NCBI GenBank assembly: GCA_029959085.1
Contig: JARWIR010000015.1
Span: 6,943,017-7,007,016, forward strand
DNA length: 64,000 bases
Direction of reading: 5' to 3'
Source: Nemophila menziesii
Taxonomy: Eukaryota > Streptophyta > Magnoliopsida > Boraginales > Hydrophyllaceae
The translations under genes and the position numbers were made by a program. Every line of letters begins with the position of its first letter. Position 1 is the first letter of the stretch. A model generated the notes under the pieces. The model was not told the DNA's origin, ran no database searches, and worked only from the letters and a program-made list of their open reading frames with translations. Positions 11,325 to 24,904 of this stretch are shown in pieces.

Positions 11325-11510
11325 AAGGAAGACTTATATTTATATCAATACAAGATATAATTTTTAAGAAAGCATTATGTACAAATCTGATTTATAGTAT
11401 ATACTTAACATGGCTCACTGAATTTGGTAGATCTTTTTTTCGTTGAAAGAATATATATATATATAAGATATAGTACAGATAATAAGTTCACAAACGGCAT
11501 ACCTTGGATG
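11325..11510. repeat. Internal diverged direct repeat of unit A, partial member
   Basis: Shares TCAATACAAGATA, AAGCATTATGTACAAATCTG, TATACTTAACA and GCTCACTGAATTTG with 9802-9975, and more distantly with 12117-12290. It probably derives from the same ancestral internal duplication or a dispersed element. Confidence 0.7.
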
Positions 11511-11907
11511 GATTCCACAAATGGCAAAATGATGTGCAACTTCATCTCCGTGGCTATTAACCTCGTGTTCCCTTTGACATTGTTCGTATAATGCACACGT
11601 CAAGAAATAGGTATGGGAGGACGATTCTCACTAACAACATCTTTCTTCTTTTTCTGAACTAACGGTGTCTTCTAAAGATTCTCTTTTACGATGGCGCAAT
11701 CACCTATTCCTCAACCTTCTCTACAATATCTTCTACTTCTTTAGGCTTAGAGGTTGACTCCTTCTCTTTCGTCAGTATAAAGGTTACATAATATTCAAAG
11801 ATAGATAGAAACTCCTGCCTCGAAATGAAATACAATACAAACAAAGTGGTCAACAATGAGATGAAACAATATCAAGAGTCATGATAACCAACTAGATATT
11901 TGAAAAG
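11511..11907. other. Intergenic DNA between internal repeats, A1
   Basis: Short antisense reading frames exist but none resembles a known protein. Nothing else is recognised. Confidence 0.5.
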
Positions 11908-12249
11908 ATTTTATTAGATATAACCAAACATTTGGTTTTACTAATTGCTGCCTTGTCAAGTAAAAATTATATTAACTCCCATTTATTTTGCTTGTTCCAA
12001 AGTAAGTGGACATTATTTCCGATTTTTCATGTTAGCTGATCTTAAATTCCTAATGCCCCTATTTAGGTCTTCTACAGCTCAAGGAAAGTCTTGAGTGCTG
12101 CTGACTTGGTAAAAAGACGATTTATATTCCTATCTATACAAGATATAATGTTTAAGTAAGCATTATGTACAAATTAAGTCTGATTTCTAGTATACACTTA
12201 ACAAGAGCTAACTGATTTTGTTAGAGTTTTTTCTTATTTGTTGGTGAAA

Positions 12250-12290
<41 letters not shown>
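11908..12290. repeat. Internal diverged direct repeat of unit A, member 2
   Basis: Collinear with 9595-9975, and ends in an (AT)n tract (12250-12290). The A2 equivalent is about 24905-25276. Confidence 0.75.
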
Positions 12291-12292
<2 letters not shown>

Positions 12293-13176
12293 ATAACGGT
12301 GGGTTATCAAGCTTAAAAATCTTGACTAACTGGGTTGATAGTACGAAGCACTAGGAATATAGTTTGTATTGGATCACCCACAGGGTGATAATCCAACTAC
12401 TAAGAACAGCCCTAACGTGATCAAGATTAGAGTTGGAATAAAGGCAAACACAAAAATAAATTATAAAGTAAAATCTCAAATCAATTAAATTCAATCACAA
12501 GTAACATTTATACATATTGCAAACCAAGCTATGGAAAAATTAGTTCATAATGCCAAAAGAAATAAAACTAAACTTAATAACTTACGAAAATGGTTAAAAA
12601 AAGAGATCTAATTTATATTACCCTAATGGTTAAGTGGAAGGAGAGAGAAGAGAAGTTTGTGACTCTCCACCTTCATGTCTTCTTCTACAAGTCACTTGCT
12701 TCTTTTGAAGATTTTTAAGTGTATTCATGATTATGGACTAAGAAAAGACATGTTTATAGTGTGAAATAGAAGTACATATAGGTGTAGAGACAAAATCTAG
12801 GTCATGGATTAGGTTTTAGATTCCTACTCCAGCTTAAACCCATTTCCCTTGGAAACTGGTGTGCCTGACCTATAGAGTTTGTAAACTTCACAACTTTTTC
12901 GTTACATCTCAAAATAACTCGAAACCAGTGGCCACACGACCGTAATTCAAAGACATTTCTTGATTTAAAAGGGGTTATTCAAATTCTCTATCGATTGTAT
13001 GCAGCATTTTAAATACTACACACTCCAAATCTGGCCAACTAGCTTTTGCTTTATCCAAAATAGTTTCTTCTACCTTTTTAATCTTGATTTTGTCTTGGAT
13101 CTTATTTCTTCAACTTCTTCGCCAATTCTTGGCTTCTAATATCATTCTTGTAACTAAAAGATTCACATTTAACACA
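12291..13176. other. Retroelement-like non-coding DNA at the A unit boundary, A1
   Basis: No open frame of note. On the minus strand the texture (GAAGCCAAGAATTGGCGAAG and neighbouring purine-rich sequence) resembles long terminal repeats of plant retrotransposons, but I cannot define ends or a primer-binding site. It continues without a break into the next A copy. Confidence 0.4.
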
Positions 13177-13686
13177 CTATTACACCGAAATATGCTCTAA
13201 AAGTAACAAAACTCCAAAACAAGGTAAGACTAGAGAAACTATACAATAATTGTGAAAACCACTTAAGCTAAGCACACAATACACCTAAAGTGGTGTCTCT
13301 AAACTAGCTTATTAATTCACAAATATGAAGACATCAGTTTTTTATGGGTATTTTGTTTTTTTTTTCTAATTTCTTGTTTTTTAATTACTATTTGTAGGGG
13401 TATTTTGGGTTGAGGCATTTTTATAAATAGTTTTATTCCAGGTACCTTTTTATTAATAGTTTTTTTGATATGCATATTTTGACAATTGGCTCATATAATA
13501 AATGATGAAGATAATAAGAATTAAATGATATATATAATTATAGTAATAATTAAATGGTTTATGGGTATTTTGGTAATCTTTTAATATTTTTATTAATTGT
13601 GAATTAACTTGAAATTGTAATTAATTAAGAATAATTTCACTATCAGTGTAATTAATTGGGTGTTGCCCTATATATATTGTGTTTCG

Positions 13687-15745
13687 TTACTTCCGTAAAG
13701 TTTTCCTAGGGACCCGACAATGTTTATTAGCTAGCCCAATAATCGCATCACTAATCGCTTTGTCTTCGAAAAGCCCTAGGATACTAGCCACGAATAGATA
13801 CTGCATCATCACGTGACAGTCGTGAGATTTCATTCCTATAATATTGCCCAAGTCACTTTGAACATTATTTCTCAAACTCAATGCAAAGCAATCAGGAAAC
13901 TTCTGTGCCTTCAATCAGTCTAGAAATACTTTCCGCTTTTCCGTTGAAAACGTATAATAAGCTCGATTCAGTATTTGTTTACCGCCTCTCGATGTCAACC
14001 ACAATTCTTTCCTGATGTTCATTTTCTCAAGATCCATTCTCTCTTTCACGTTATCTTTGTTGACTTTCCCATCAAGACCTATAACTGTGCCGAGAAGAGC
14101 ATCACACACGTTTTTCTCGCAATGCATGACATCAATGTTATGTTTCAACAAATTTTTGGACCAACAAGGTAAACGATAAAAGATACTCTTTTTCTTCCAA
14201 TTGAATAGACGTGGACCAGTTTTCCTCAAGATCTTTCCCCCAAAATCCTTGTGTTTACCGGGAAACACAATGGGAAGCCCATCTAACTGTGTCTGAATAT
14301 CGGCAGGACTATATTTCTTCGGTGGGCCCATATGATCAGATTTCTTGTAAAAAACCCTTTCGCTTCTACGATGCCCCGTAGGTAACCAACGTCTATATCG
14401 AAGTAAGCAACTCCTTTCTTCACACTCAATGACGGAGTACAATCCATGCATTCTGGACAAGCTTTGTAGCCTTGACCCGACTATCCCGAAGTGTATGACC
14501 TAGTGGGGAAATCATTAGTCGTAGAAAACAAACAAACCTTCATCGTAAACTCTTCCTTCTTGTGGGCATCATACGTAAGAATCCCTTTATCCCACAACTC
14601 GTCCAACTCAACTATAACAGGTCGAAGAACGACGTCCATGTCCTTTCCGGGTAAACGGGGTCCAGGAATCAACAAACAAAGCTGGAATGTCGTCTCCTTC
14701 ATACAATCCCACGGTGGTAAGTTGTAGACGGTCAATATAACCGGCCACATGCTGTACGAGTTATTCTACATATAGAAAGGGAAAAATCCATCGATACACA
14801 AACCCAAGAATACATTCCGAGGTTCACTAGCAAACTCAGGATGTAACTAAACAAATCTCTTCCAACTATCGCCATCAACCGGATGACGCAACAAATCTCA
14901 ATATGTACTCTTCCTAGTTCAGTGTCATATCATATTTTCTGCAGTGTGTCTCGAAGCATAATGTCGCTGCAGCCTATTGGCAATCGGGAAATATCAGAGT
15001 TTCTTATGCGCTACTTTTTTACCCTTCTTCGGGTCCCATCTGGATTCACTACATACTGGACACTTTTTGAGGGAGACATTCTCCTTGTAAAATAAAGCAC
15101 AATCGTTCACGCAAACATCGATGGTATTGTAACCCATACCTAAACTTTTTAACTTTTTGTTGCATGCCTCGTATGACTCGGGCAAGTTATGAGGTTTGGG
15201 CAACACACGGCACAGAAGATCAAGCAATTCGGTGAAAGACGTGTTAGTCCACTTGCTTTTCACATTCACGTGCATTAGTTTCGCAATGAAATTTAATGAA
15301 CTAATTACTGCAAAATTAGGGTATAACTTGGTCTCTAATTCGGAAAACATTGTTTTGAATTTGCCACGTGCTGTACTGTTCGAGTCTATCATCTCGGTGT
15401 CACCGGAATGACCACCACCCTCATAATTAGGTCTCAAATCTTCGTAGACATCCAACATTTCATTTTCTTCATATCGACTCTCGGGAATTTCCTTGCTTTC
15501 ACCATGCTTTGTCCAAATCTTATACGTGGACAAAAACCCAAACTGTAAAAGATGTGACCTAACTTTGACCACTTTATACCGAAGATAATTAGAACACTCA
15601 TTACACGGAAAAAAAATGTTTCATCATCAGGAGGTTTATTTTTTTGAGCAAAAATGAGAAATGCTTCTATCCCCTTAATAAATTCATGCAAAACTTTATG
15701 AGCGGAACCAATCCAACTTTTATCAATACCCGAATCCATAATCAA
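13687..15745 (-). pseudogene. TNP2-like CACTA transposase pseudogene, A2
   Basis: Same layout as the A1 copy but slightly better preserved. A continuous frame 14994-15572 covers the end of the N-terminal segment (FGFLSTYKIWTKHGES), the LPESYEACNKKLKSLG block and CPVCSESRW. The N-terminal piece (15434-15745, MDSGIDKSWIG) is shifted out of frame by a homopolymer of A near 15610. Further breaks follow near 14750-14990 (RYFPIATRLQRHYAS region) and at 13915. Conserved TNP2 blocks SMWPVILTVYNLPPW, LIPGPRLPGKDMDV and HNIDVMHCEKNVC are present. It is non-functional as it stands. Confidence 0.88.
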
Positions 15746-15797
15746 CTACTCCAATATAATAGAATACAACATAAATGTCTCATAAATAAAATGAAAA

Positions 15798-16150
15798 ACA
15801 AATTATTACATCACCAAATAAATACATAAAAATAAAATGAAAAGGAAGATTATTACATCACCAATTACATACATGAATAAAAAAAATTATTACATCACCA
15901 ATTAAATACATGAATATAAAATGAAAAAAAATTATTACATCACCAATTAAATAAATAAATATAAAATGAAAAAAAATTATTACATCACCAACTAGATAAG
16001 TAAATATAATATTAAAAGCACACAAAAGATTACATCACCAAATAAATGCATAAATATAAAATTAAAAATATACAAAATATATTATATCACCAAATAAATA
16101 CATAAATATAAACTTAAAAGCATACAAAATATAATATCACTAAATAAATA
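15798..16150. repeat. AT-rich minisatellite inside CACTA 5' region, A2
   Basis: Counterpart of 2620-2985: repeated ATTACATCACCAA units with substitutions private to this copy (for example ACTAGATAAGTAAATA). Confidence 0.8.
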
Positions 16151-16212
16151 TATATCCTATTTATGCATTTATGTCTCATACAATAATATATCATATCATA
16201 TCATATCATATA

Positions 16213-16234
16213 CATATATATATATATATATATA

Positions 16235-16289
<55 letters not shown>
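16213..16289. repeat. (AT)n microsatellite with short GT tail, A2
   Basis: Almost pure AT, with about five GT units at the right end. Compare the compound AT/GT tract at 3014-3108. Confidence 0.93.
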
Positions 16290-16785
16290 CATATAAAATT
16301 ATAAGATAATTATGGATATATACATAGTGATACTATATATTTAGCATTAACTATACAATTGTAATCAAATAAGAAAAGGTTGAAAAAGATACCTACTTTT
16401 GGGCAAATTTAGAAGGAGAAATTGATAATTGAGGAGGTCTCACGTTATTGTTTGACCCGGGAAATCTTTCCCATGTGTTGAAATACCTAATAAGTGATAC
16501 TATTTACCATTAACTACACAATTTCTTGCAAATAAATGAAATTTTAAAGACATTTATGGAACAAAAAATACCTACTTTTGGGCAAATTTGGAAGGAAAAA
16601 TTGATAATTGAGGCGGTCCCACGTTGATGATTGACCCGGGCAAGTTTTCCAAGTCTTGATATAATTTTTGATGGTGAATTGTGGAAAAAAATGGGAAGAG
16701 TTTTGAGAGAAAGAAAGAGAAATTATAAAATAATGGTGTTTTGAGTATCTCAATTCGCAACTTGCTGTAATAAATACGCTACCAC

Positions 16786-17109
16786 TAATTGCGACTACAC
16801 AAGTAGTCGCCAAAGACTCAAAAGTAGTCATTAGTAATAACTTCTAACGACTACTTTAAGTAGTCGTTAAATAATCCAACCTCTAGCGACTACACATTGG
16901 CGGTGGGAAATTAATTAAAAAATACAAAAACCCACTATAGACTACTTCTTGTAGTCGTTAAAAACAAAAATTACTAACGACTATTGGGTAGTCGAGAAAC
17001 ATACCATGTAGTCGTTAAAGACATGTAGTCGCTAGTGGTGCTTATCTTTAGCGACTACATCGCGTAGTCGCGAAAAGTTTAGTCGCTAGAGATTTGCGCT
17101 GTAGTAGTG
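16786..17109 (-). promoter_or_regulatory. CACTA subterminal repeat array and terminus, A2
   Basis: Same GCGACTAC/GTAGTCGC array as in A1 with a few motif-level substitutions. It ends in the CACTACTACAGCGC terminus. Confidence 0.83.
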
Positions 17110-18016
17110 ATACTTTTGAATTAGAAAAAACAACACCTACTAAAATCCAATCAAAGAGCATATGATTCTTAGTTTGTAGTACAAATTCTTTGTCAATAAC
17201 ACTCCTCCCTACATCAATGTGAAGTCGGTTAACGTTATGTTGTTGATCTATGTATATATTTATTTTCTTCAATCTTATCTCACTCGGTTGTTATGTTATG
17301 TGTATTATTTTGTGATTCTTGGGTATCTATAAATTAAGCTTCAAATATATGGATTCTTTTTTCAAGATTTGAATTAAGACAGTGATTTGGATATTGAAGT
17401 GAAAACTTTTACTTGTTGATATGGAGATGCGACTGAATAATTAAATATATCGTGAAGAGAAAAATGATTAAGGTTGATTATGTTGTCTTTCTGAAATTTT
17501 TGTGAGAAAAAACAGTGAACCTAAAAATGCTTAAGGTTGGGAAAACTATCTACGTTTACTACTTAGAAATTCCTTGGAAATTCTCTTAATCAGGGTATAT
17601 GATTCTTACATAACCTTATACGCAGTGGTGATGCAATGGCGGAGCGCATATGTTTTGTTAGGGAATGGGGTGCACCGCAAATAAATTTCCAACTTAATTG
17701 CAGTATAAGTCCTCATGAAATGCGAAAATTGCAAAGAAAGATTATGAAAATTAGGGGTGGGGCGATAAGTTAATAATATATGCTTTTTTATAGGGGTATA
17801 TTATTTATTTTTTAATTTTAAAATTAAGATCCAAAAATGTCATGTGGCTCTAGCTTTTACAAGTGATGAGAAGACAGGATATTTAGCATAGCCTAATCAA
17901 TTTTTTGAGTAATATATGAACTTTTTAAATTAATTAAGATGCATGACTTAAATAATATACAGTATAGAGAATGATTAAACATATACGATTATTGGTGAAA
18001 ATTAAGGTACTTCATC

Positions 18017-18120
18017 AAGTTTGACTATTTAATTGAGTTAACAAGTTTTTATATCAATGTTAAAATACTTACTAAATTGGGTGTTAAGTTTGAAATCTGT
18101 GGAAATCCGTCTCAATATTA
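18017..18120. other. About 100-bp segment deleted from A1
   Basis: Present here and in both B-linked A fragments (44187-44290 and 58529-58632) but absent from A1, where flanking sequence joins directly near 4830. Presence in three of four copies makes it a deletion in A1, not an insertion. Confidence 0.85.
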
Positions 18121-18658
18121 GAAACTATATAGAAATACCTTCAAGAGTTATGTCAAGCATGTGATTTGGCATCTCATGTGCAAAAGGCTGATTCATTTCT
18201 TTCCCATTTAAAGGTATATGCCTGAAATTGGTCCATCAAATTTTGCGATTTATTTAAATATGAGATTAGATTTTCTTGCATAATTATACTCTATTGGTTC
18301 ATATTAGTTGTACTAATTCACGTATTGTGTAAAAGATGGCAACTTTTAGTTTGGCAATGGGTGTGTTCGAATTGGATTAGAGTAGTAAAAGCAAGTAATT
18401 AAGGATTAAAGATTATGTAGACAACTATTGAATACGCTAATAAAGAATGTCGTATATTTGGCATGTTTTTTGTCTATAGAATGTAAAACCTCTGATCTAA
18501 CAAAGATGTAAGCACTCGTTAGGGTACTATTTATCATATATATATATATATCCCTTTTTGTTGCTTGACTTGTTTTACATTAGCAGTCACTAAATAATTT
18601 CTGCTCCCCAGTTTGTAAAATTTTGTGAAGGAAAAGTACACCTCTAATGTAGTAATAT

Positions 18659-18670
18659 GAGAGAGAGAGA

Positions 18671-18721
<51 letters not shown>

Positions 18722-18773
18722 GAGGGGGAGGGAGTGAGAGAGAGAGTGAGTAAGTGAGAGAGAGAGAGAGAGA
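18659..18773. repeat. (GA)n polypurine tract, A2
   Basis: Shorter than the A1 tract, with the GGGAGGGGGAGGGAG block near its right side. Confidence 0.96.
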
Positions 18774-20602
18774 TTAGAGAGTTGTTGAAATGTAATTTTA
18801 TTATATTTGCCGCTTTTATATATAGTTGTTTATACGTACATATCAATCATAATGGTATATCGTTAAAAATGATTTACAACTGTTAAATAGATACAGAAGA
18901 AGTCATACACTAACAAATTACTGCTGGAGAAGTATGTTTAGTATTCTCCTTAACACTTCACTTTATGGAAGTTTGCAACATATAAGGTAACCAAAAACTG
19001 TAGCTTTAAGTCATTTAGTAAAAAGATAAGGCACTTGATCTTGGGTAGTATGTATGTATCTAAGCTTGAAAGATGTAAGGAGCAACGTGAAATCTAACAA
19101 AGTAGTAGTCCACACCTAGAAGAGCGGACTGATAAGAGGCACTTTAAGATAATTCAGAAGATAGGCTAACCGCATAAATTTTGCAATCATGTGAGTTATT
19201 GCCCTGTATTCAGTCTCACTGTTCTTCTAAATCAAAATAAATTATAGGATATTCTATAAAAGGTGATTATAATTTATGAAAAGAAAGACAACAAGTTAAT
19301 CAATGATCTTGTTGTTTCGTTAAACCTCAATATGGAGAAGAATAGAGTTGCTAAAATAGAATTTTATTCAGCCTTGAATGCATATTTGTATATAAATTAA
19401 GTTTTTAGTTATAACTATTAAATGAAGATACATGACAACTAATATACTAACATAATGCAGTTATGTAACTGATTAATAGATGTAAAACTATCTCGAGCCT
19501 TCCATTATGTGATACTAATTGACTGCATAGTGTTCAGCTACTCATGGTTAAGATGTACAAATTGTAGGTTTTTGGAAATATATCATCACTACATTGTGGT
19601 CCGAAATATATCCTCACTATATTGTGGTCAGCGGAATTTATTATGTTTTTTTTCCGAGGTCCTAATTTGCAATTAAGATTTAATAGAGGTTAATTGGGCC
19701 GGTTATATGAGTTACCGAAAATCTTAAAGCCTATTATAGCTAGGGTTTACGGTAGTCAACTGAAGGCCCATACATATATATATCCGTTTATAGAAATCAA
19801 TGTTGTGCGGCGTATATTGTTTGTCGAAGTAGATTTGTGATTTTGGTAGCTGGAAAGGGAATGAGAGGAAATTAAATATCATTTGCTTTTAAAGCGGTGC
19901 CAGAGAGAAGATCTGCGGAAATATGTCGAAATATAATACTCCATCAGTTGAGTTCTCCATTAGATAGAGTAAAGACATAAATTTGGTGGTGGACTTGAAT
20001 TCAAGTCCATCAGATCAGTTTGGGGTTTTGTCCCTGTTGTAAAAGTTTTGTGAAAGGAAAAAGTCACAGTCCAAATCCAGCTCCAGCTCCAGCGTCTGCT
20101 CGAGCTCCTGCTACTACTTTCACGGGACCTTTAGGCTCCATTAACAATAATACTTTATCCATGGTAGAAAATGGTAGAAAACTTATATATATTCTGCATA
20201 TATCTTATTCTCAAGACATGGGATTTCAAATATGAAATTAGCTGTAGTGGAAATTCTCCCTTCGTTGAAGGCTTTGATCTAGATGGACCATTTCGACAAT
20301 ATTCCCAATTTCATTGGTTAACTCAAGACTTTTTTTCGTGTTTGTTTGTTAAAGCCTTAGATTGTATCTACTAAAAAATAAGGGCATAAATTTGCTGATG
20401 CACGAACCAAGTAAAAGGATATTCTTTCAATTTGTTTCTTGTAAGTTTTAGTTAACTAATATGTTACATAACTCATGTGTTTATACTATTTGGTTATTTT
20501 GAAAATAAGACCAATAATTTATACGTAGATCATAAAATATAAATGTACATAAATTTTTAAGTATATAAATATTAATTCTTTTAGATAATATACAATTAAT
20601 AG

Positions 20603-20726
20603 GGGCAAGACTTCCTTCCTATATTGGATGGTCGAATATTCATAGCATATCTATTAATTATAATAACAAAACACATATCATTACGTTAATTAGGTGACCA
20701 TACAATATTGGATGGAAGATTTTTCC
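20603..20726. mobile_element. Mutator-type MITE (older), A2
   Basis: Orthologous insertion to 7390-7513, with inverted ends around CTTCC..ATATTGGATGG. Confidence 0.7.
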
Positions 20727-20802
20727 AAATTATAAAGTTTAAAAAAAAAAATCAAAATATGAAATATAACTATTTTTATGATTAACAGTATACATCTTGT
20801 AT

Positions 20803-20811
20803 TTTTCTAAA
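20803..20811. other. Empty target site of the A1-private MITE
   Basis: Single TTTTCTAAA with flanks identical to those around 7587 and 7783. It shows the state before insertion. Confidence 0.9.
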
Positions 20812-22609
20812 ACAAAATGTAATATTAAAAATTTATTTATTTTTCTATAAATTTAAAAACCTAAACATTAACCCTAACCCATCCCTTTTAACTATAAAGA
20901 TAGGAATTCATCATTAAGGTCTTACGCCGCCACTATTTTATTACTATTTGATATCTCATTCTCTTCCAATCGATTCATATTCTTATCATTTCTCCTCCTT
21001 TCTGATAATGTTTCTTTAGTTTCCAATTTCGATTTTAAACAAGTGGATTCACTATCTTTTATGTCTCAGATCGATGGACATTTCATTTCAATTTAAATGT
21101 ATGTATTTCTTGATCTATTGTTATTTTTTGTGATAAACTTTATATGCTAATACAAATTGTTCCACCGGGCTACTGAAGACAACAATGGATCAATGTGCTC
21201 AGCGATCTCATCTAATTTTAAACATTCAACTCACCATTTCTCATGCTCTCTATGTCTCTCTTTGTTTCCAGGAAACAACTGCTGTTGGGCCTACAGATAG
21301 TCCATCTGTTGGGCCCACCCCAATAAGTGAAAAAAGAAAACCTGGGCGTCCAGCGAAGCCCAAGCCCGGTGTATCACCGCTACCAGCCCAATCCAGCCTT
21401 AGAACTCCAATTGTGGCCCAGCCTACTCCTCCTATTGATCCTGTGGGCCACCACATCCCTACCCAGACTGCTCCTGTGGGCCACCACATCCCTACCCAGC
21501 TCCTACGCAAGGTATGTGCACTTTTTTTTTAATAATAATTTTGTGTCAGTCATCATGCATAATTCTCTGCTTCTAATCTTTAGTTGGAGACACTCAACTC
21601 AAGTTTAACTTATGATGACCTAAGTGCACGTGACCTCCTTTAACTATTTTCTAGTATGTGATTTTAGCCATACAATGTAATAAACAATTCAAACCTCCTT
21701 GAACTTGTTTTTTTCCATCCGTTGTTAATTAAGTAATGCCAATTTACTATTATACCCTTTCATATAATTACTTTTCATGACTTATTGTCTCCTTTCGGAT
21801 CTCTCTCTTTAAAGACATCACCTTTTTAGAACAAATCTTCCTCGACTAGTTTTTCAATTAAATTTGCATACAAAACAAGCCTATTTGTGGTCCCATATAA
21901 TTTTGATAGAACGTAAATTTGCTAATGTAAGTGTAGTCTTCAGGTGTTTTTATTACTCTTTGTGCAATCTTAATTTACATTTCAAATATCAATTGTGAGG
22001 TTTAATGTGCTTATGTTCTCTAATTCTGCAGATATAATAGTGTGCTTTGAAGAACTGAGTTGAAGTCAATCTGGTTTTGTGATTTTATGTTTGTTTATTG
22101 TTTAATGAAAAAGATTTGTTGGTTTTTTACTTTTTTGTGTTTTTTTTGGGTAATAAATATGATGTAGTGGTTTTGTGATTTTTTCTTAGGTTTTGATGTT
22201 AAATTAAATGTTTGAATGACTTCAATATTGAAAGGTGGTGCATAAATTTTGTCGAATGTACTTTTCTTTTTACTAAACTTAACTGTACAAAAAAGATGAA
22301 AAAGCAGTTCTCTGCACAAAAATTTACCAAAAAAGCTAAATTATGTTTAATTCAAATTAGCACAATTACGATAAGTTTAAATATTACTAAATACATCTTA
22401 ATAGAGGCATCATACTTTAAGGTTGCCTTTAATTCAAAAAGGTCACCGAAATAAAAAGACACTCATGCCTAGGTATATTAAATATATCCATATTTGAGAC
22501 ACCATGAGAGTGAAGATGATCTGAATCATGTGGCATGTCAAATATTACAATATGAAATGTGGTATACCACAAATGAATATCGAGAGTCGTGAGAATCAAC
22601 TATATTTTT

Positions 22610-22985
22610 AAAAAGATTTTATTCGACATAACCAATCCTTTCGTTTTACTAATTGCTACCTTGTCAAGTTAAATTTATTGTTCAACATTAAGTGGACATA
22701 ATTGCCGATTGTGCGTGTTAACTGATGTTGAGTTCCTAATGCCTCTATTTAATCTTATAGAATAGGGATAATCTGGAGTGATACTGACTTGGTAAAAAAG
22801 AGGACTTATATTAATATCAATACAAGATACAATGTTTAGCAAGCATTATTTACAAATCTGATTTATAGTATATACTTAACAGGGCTCACTGAATTTGTTA
22901 GACTCTTTTTTTTTTGGTGAAAGAATATATATAAGATAAATATAAAGTACAAATAATAAGTTCGTACCATGATGGTGGATTATAG
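22610..22985. repeat. Internal diverged direct repeat of unit A2, member 1
   Basis: A2 counterpart of 9595-9975, with a short internal deletion (the TTAACTCCATTATCTTTC part is lost). Confidence 0.65.
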
Positions 22986-23652
22986 TTTGTAAAACAGATA
23001 TAGTCAGTGTGCTAATCGAAAGTTCGTACCATATGTAAAGGATTGGAAAGGATTAAGAAGTCTACCATATAGATAAGTCCCTGTGTGTGTAAGGATGGAC
23101 ATAAAAGTTTTTTTTTACCTTGAGGTACTCGTTAACCCAACACTTTTTGCTACCAATAATTCTATAAATGAAAAACAAAATTTTTGTGCAGACTAATACT
23201 ACTACATAGCAAAACATAGCCATTTCTCTGAGCATGACTCTAATCGCACCCTCAATTACTTACATTTAGAATTTAGAATAGATAATGATAAATTTCACAT
23301 CTAAGTTATGCAACATAATCAACTATATCGTACTATTCTAGGATATATTTCGCTTTTTTTGCATTCAACAAGTACCAGAGAAATATATTAACCGACAAAG
23401 ACATAAAAATAAAATCTGGAAATCAACAAATACAAAATTGTCCATACATTTTCTTGATGTAGATTTATATTACAATTAAATTAAATTCTATGTATCATTT
23501 TAATTTAAGCGCCCAATATTAGAAAGCAATAATTTTTAAGAATTTCTAACATATGATTATAATGATAAATTATTATTTTATCTTCAATTAAGAATGTAAT
23601 ATAACCTAAATCATGAATCTTAAAAGTTTAACATAACGGTCTATTACGTATA

Positions 23653-23912
23653 CACTACAAAAAAGGTTTTCTTTAGCGGCAAAAAAAATAAAATTGCTAG
23701 CTAGTTATTTTCCGCAATAAGTTCGTGTATCTAAAGACATAATTTGTAGCAAATTATTTATTTTTGTCTTTATTAGCTTTATCTTTAGCGGCAAATATTG
23801 CCGCTAAATATATAATTAGAGGTCATTTTGTGTTGCCGCAATAAATGTTGTCGTTACAAATATCATTAGAAACCATTTTAGTATTGCTGCAATATATATT
23901 GTCTCTAATGAT
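23653..23912 (+). mobile_element. Second CACTA-like terminus, A2
   Basis: CACTACAAAAAAGG followed by TTTAGCGGCAA-type inverted motifs, as at 10673-10930. It is preceded by ATA. Confidence 0.65.
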
Positions 23913-24904
23913 ACTATTTATTGTAATGATAAAAGAAAGTGTAGAAATGTAAAACTTCAATCATTAAAAAGAAAAAAATATGTCCCCTCAATTCTATGTT
24001 CGCAAATCAACCAAAATTTGATTTTACAAAAAAATAAATTAACCTTATTCTTGAACAATCAATTTTGAAAAACAATAATCAAACTTCTTGTATGTGTTAT
24101 CTTAAGAAATATTGACGCGATAGTTTAATAGCGTGAATTGTTATAACAATGTAGAGGGTAATTAAGGATTTTTTTACAAAATAGTAGTCCAAGTTGTAAA
24201 ATCAATAACAGTGATGTCAAAGTGGTCAAATATCACAAAAAAACTAGTTTTTTTAATAAATAGGCAAAAGATAAATAGAATTTCATGTTCAGGTAGGGGA
24301 TGAACCTAAGTATTTATAAGGAGGACTTATATTTATATCAATACAAGATATAATTTTTAAGAAAGCATTATGTACAAATCTGATTTATAGTATATACTTA
24401 ACATGGCTCACTGAATTTGGTAGATCTTTTTTTCGTTGAAAGAATATATATATATATATATATCTAAGATATAGTACAAATAATAAGTTCACAAACGGCA
24501 TACCTTGGATGGATTCCACAAATGGCAAAATGATGTGCAACTTCATCGCCGTGCCTATTAACCTCGTGTTCCCTTTGTCATTGTTCGTATATTGCACACG
24601 TGAAGAAATAGGTATGGGAGGACGATTCTCACTAACAACATCTTTCTTCTTTTTCTGAACTAACGGTGTCTTCTAAAGATTCTCTTTTACGATGGCGCAA
24701 TCACCTATTCCTCAACCTTATCTACAATATCTTCTACTTCTTTAGGCTTAGAGGTTGACTCCTTCTCTTTCGTCAGTATAAAGGTTACATAATATTCAAA
24801 GATAGAGAGAAACTCCTGCCTCGAAATGAAATACAATACAAACAAAGTGGTCAACAATGAGATGAAACAATATCAAGAGTCATGATAACCAACTAGATAT
24901 TTGA

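Larger units (their letters stand above)
1..13176. repeat. Tandem unit A, copy 1 (about 13.2 kb)
   Basis: The sequence that starts the window (CTATTACACCGAAATATGCT) recurs at 13177 and 26172, and everything between is collinear with small differences, so this is a tandem array. The phase used here is arbitrary because the left edge of copy 1 lies outside the window. Copy 1 differs from copy 2 by a private 179-bp MITE (7596-7774), a deletion of about 100 bp near 4830, microsatellite lengths and scattered substitutions. High similarity over 13 kb of mostly non-coding DNA means a recent duplication (inference). Confidence 0.95.
13683..17109 (-). mobile_element. Truncated CACTA (En/Spm) element, A2
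   Basis: Second copy of the element at 505-3926, with the CACTACTACAGCGC end at 17109 (minus strand), subterminal repeats from 16786, and a transposase remnant truncated at the same place. The shared truncation shows that the element was already broken before the A unit was duplicated. Confidence 0.85.
19788..21511 (+). pseudogene. Decayed spliced gene with AT-hook/proline-rich exon, A2
   Basis: Copy of the A1 gene remnant. The early region (about 19990-20235) reads FCPCCKSFVKGKSHS and a short alanine-proline run, shortened by a deletion of the APVLSLVQVP segment seen at 60702-60995. The exon at 21272-21511 (acceptor TTTGTTTCCAG, donor CAAG/GTATGT) has the AT-hook core KRKPGRPAKPKP and retains TDSPSVGP. 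Its repeat tract has two 33-bp units, and a 4-bp loss (ACTG) just before the donor shifts the exon end frame. I do not recognise a product. The loss of frame at the exon end argues for a pseudogene. Confidence 0.58.
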
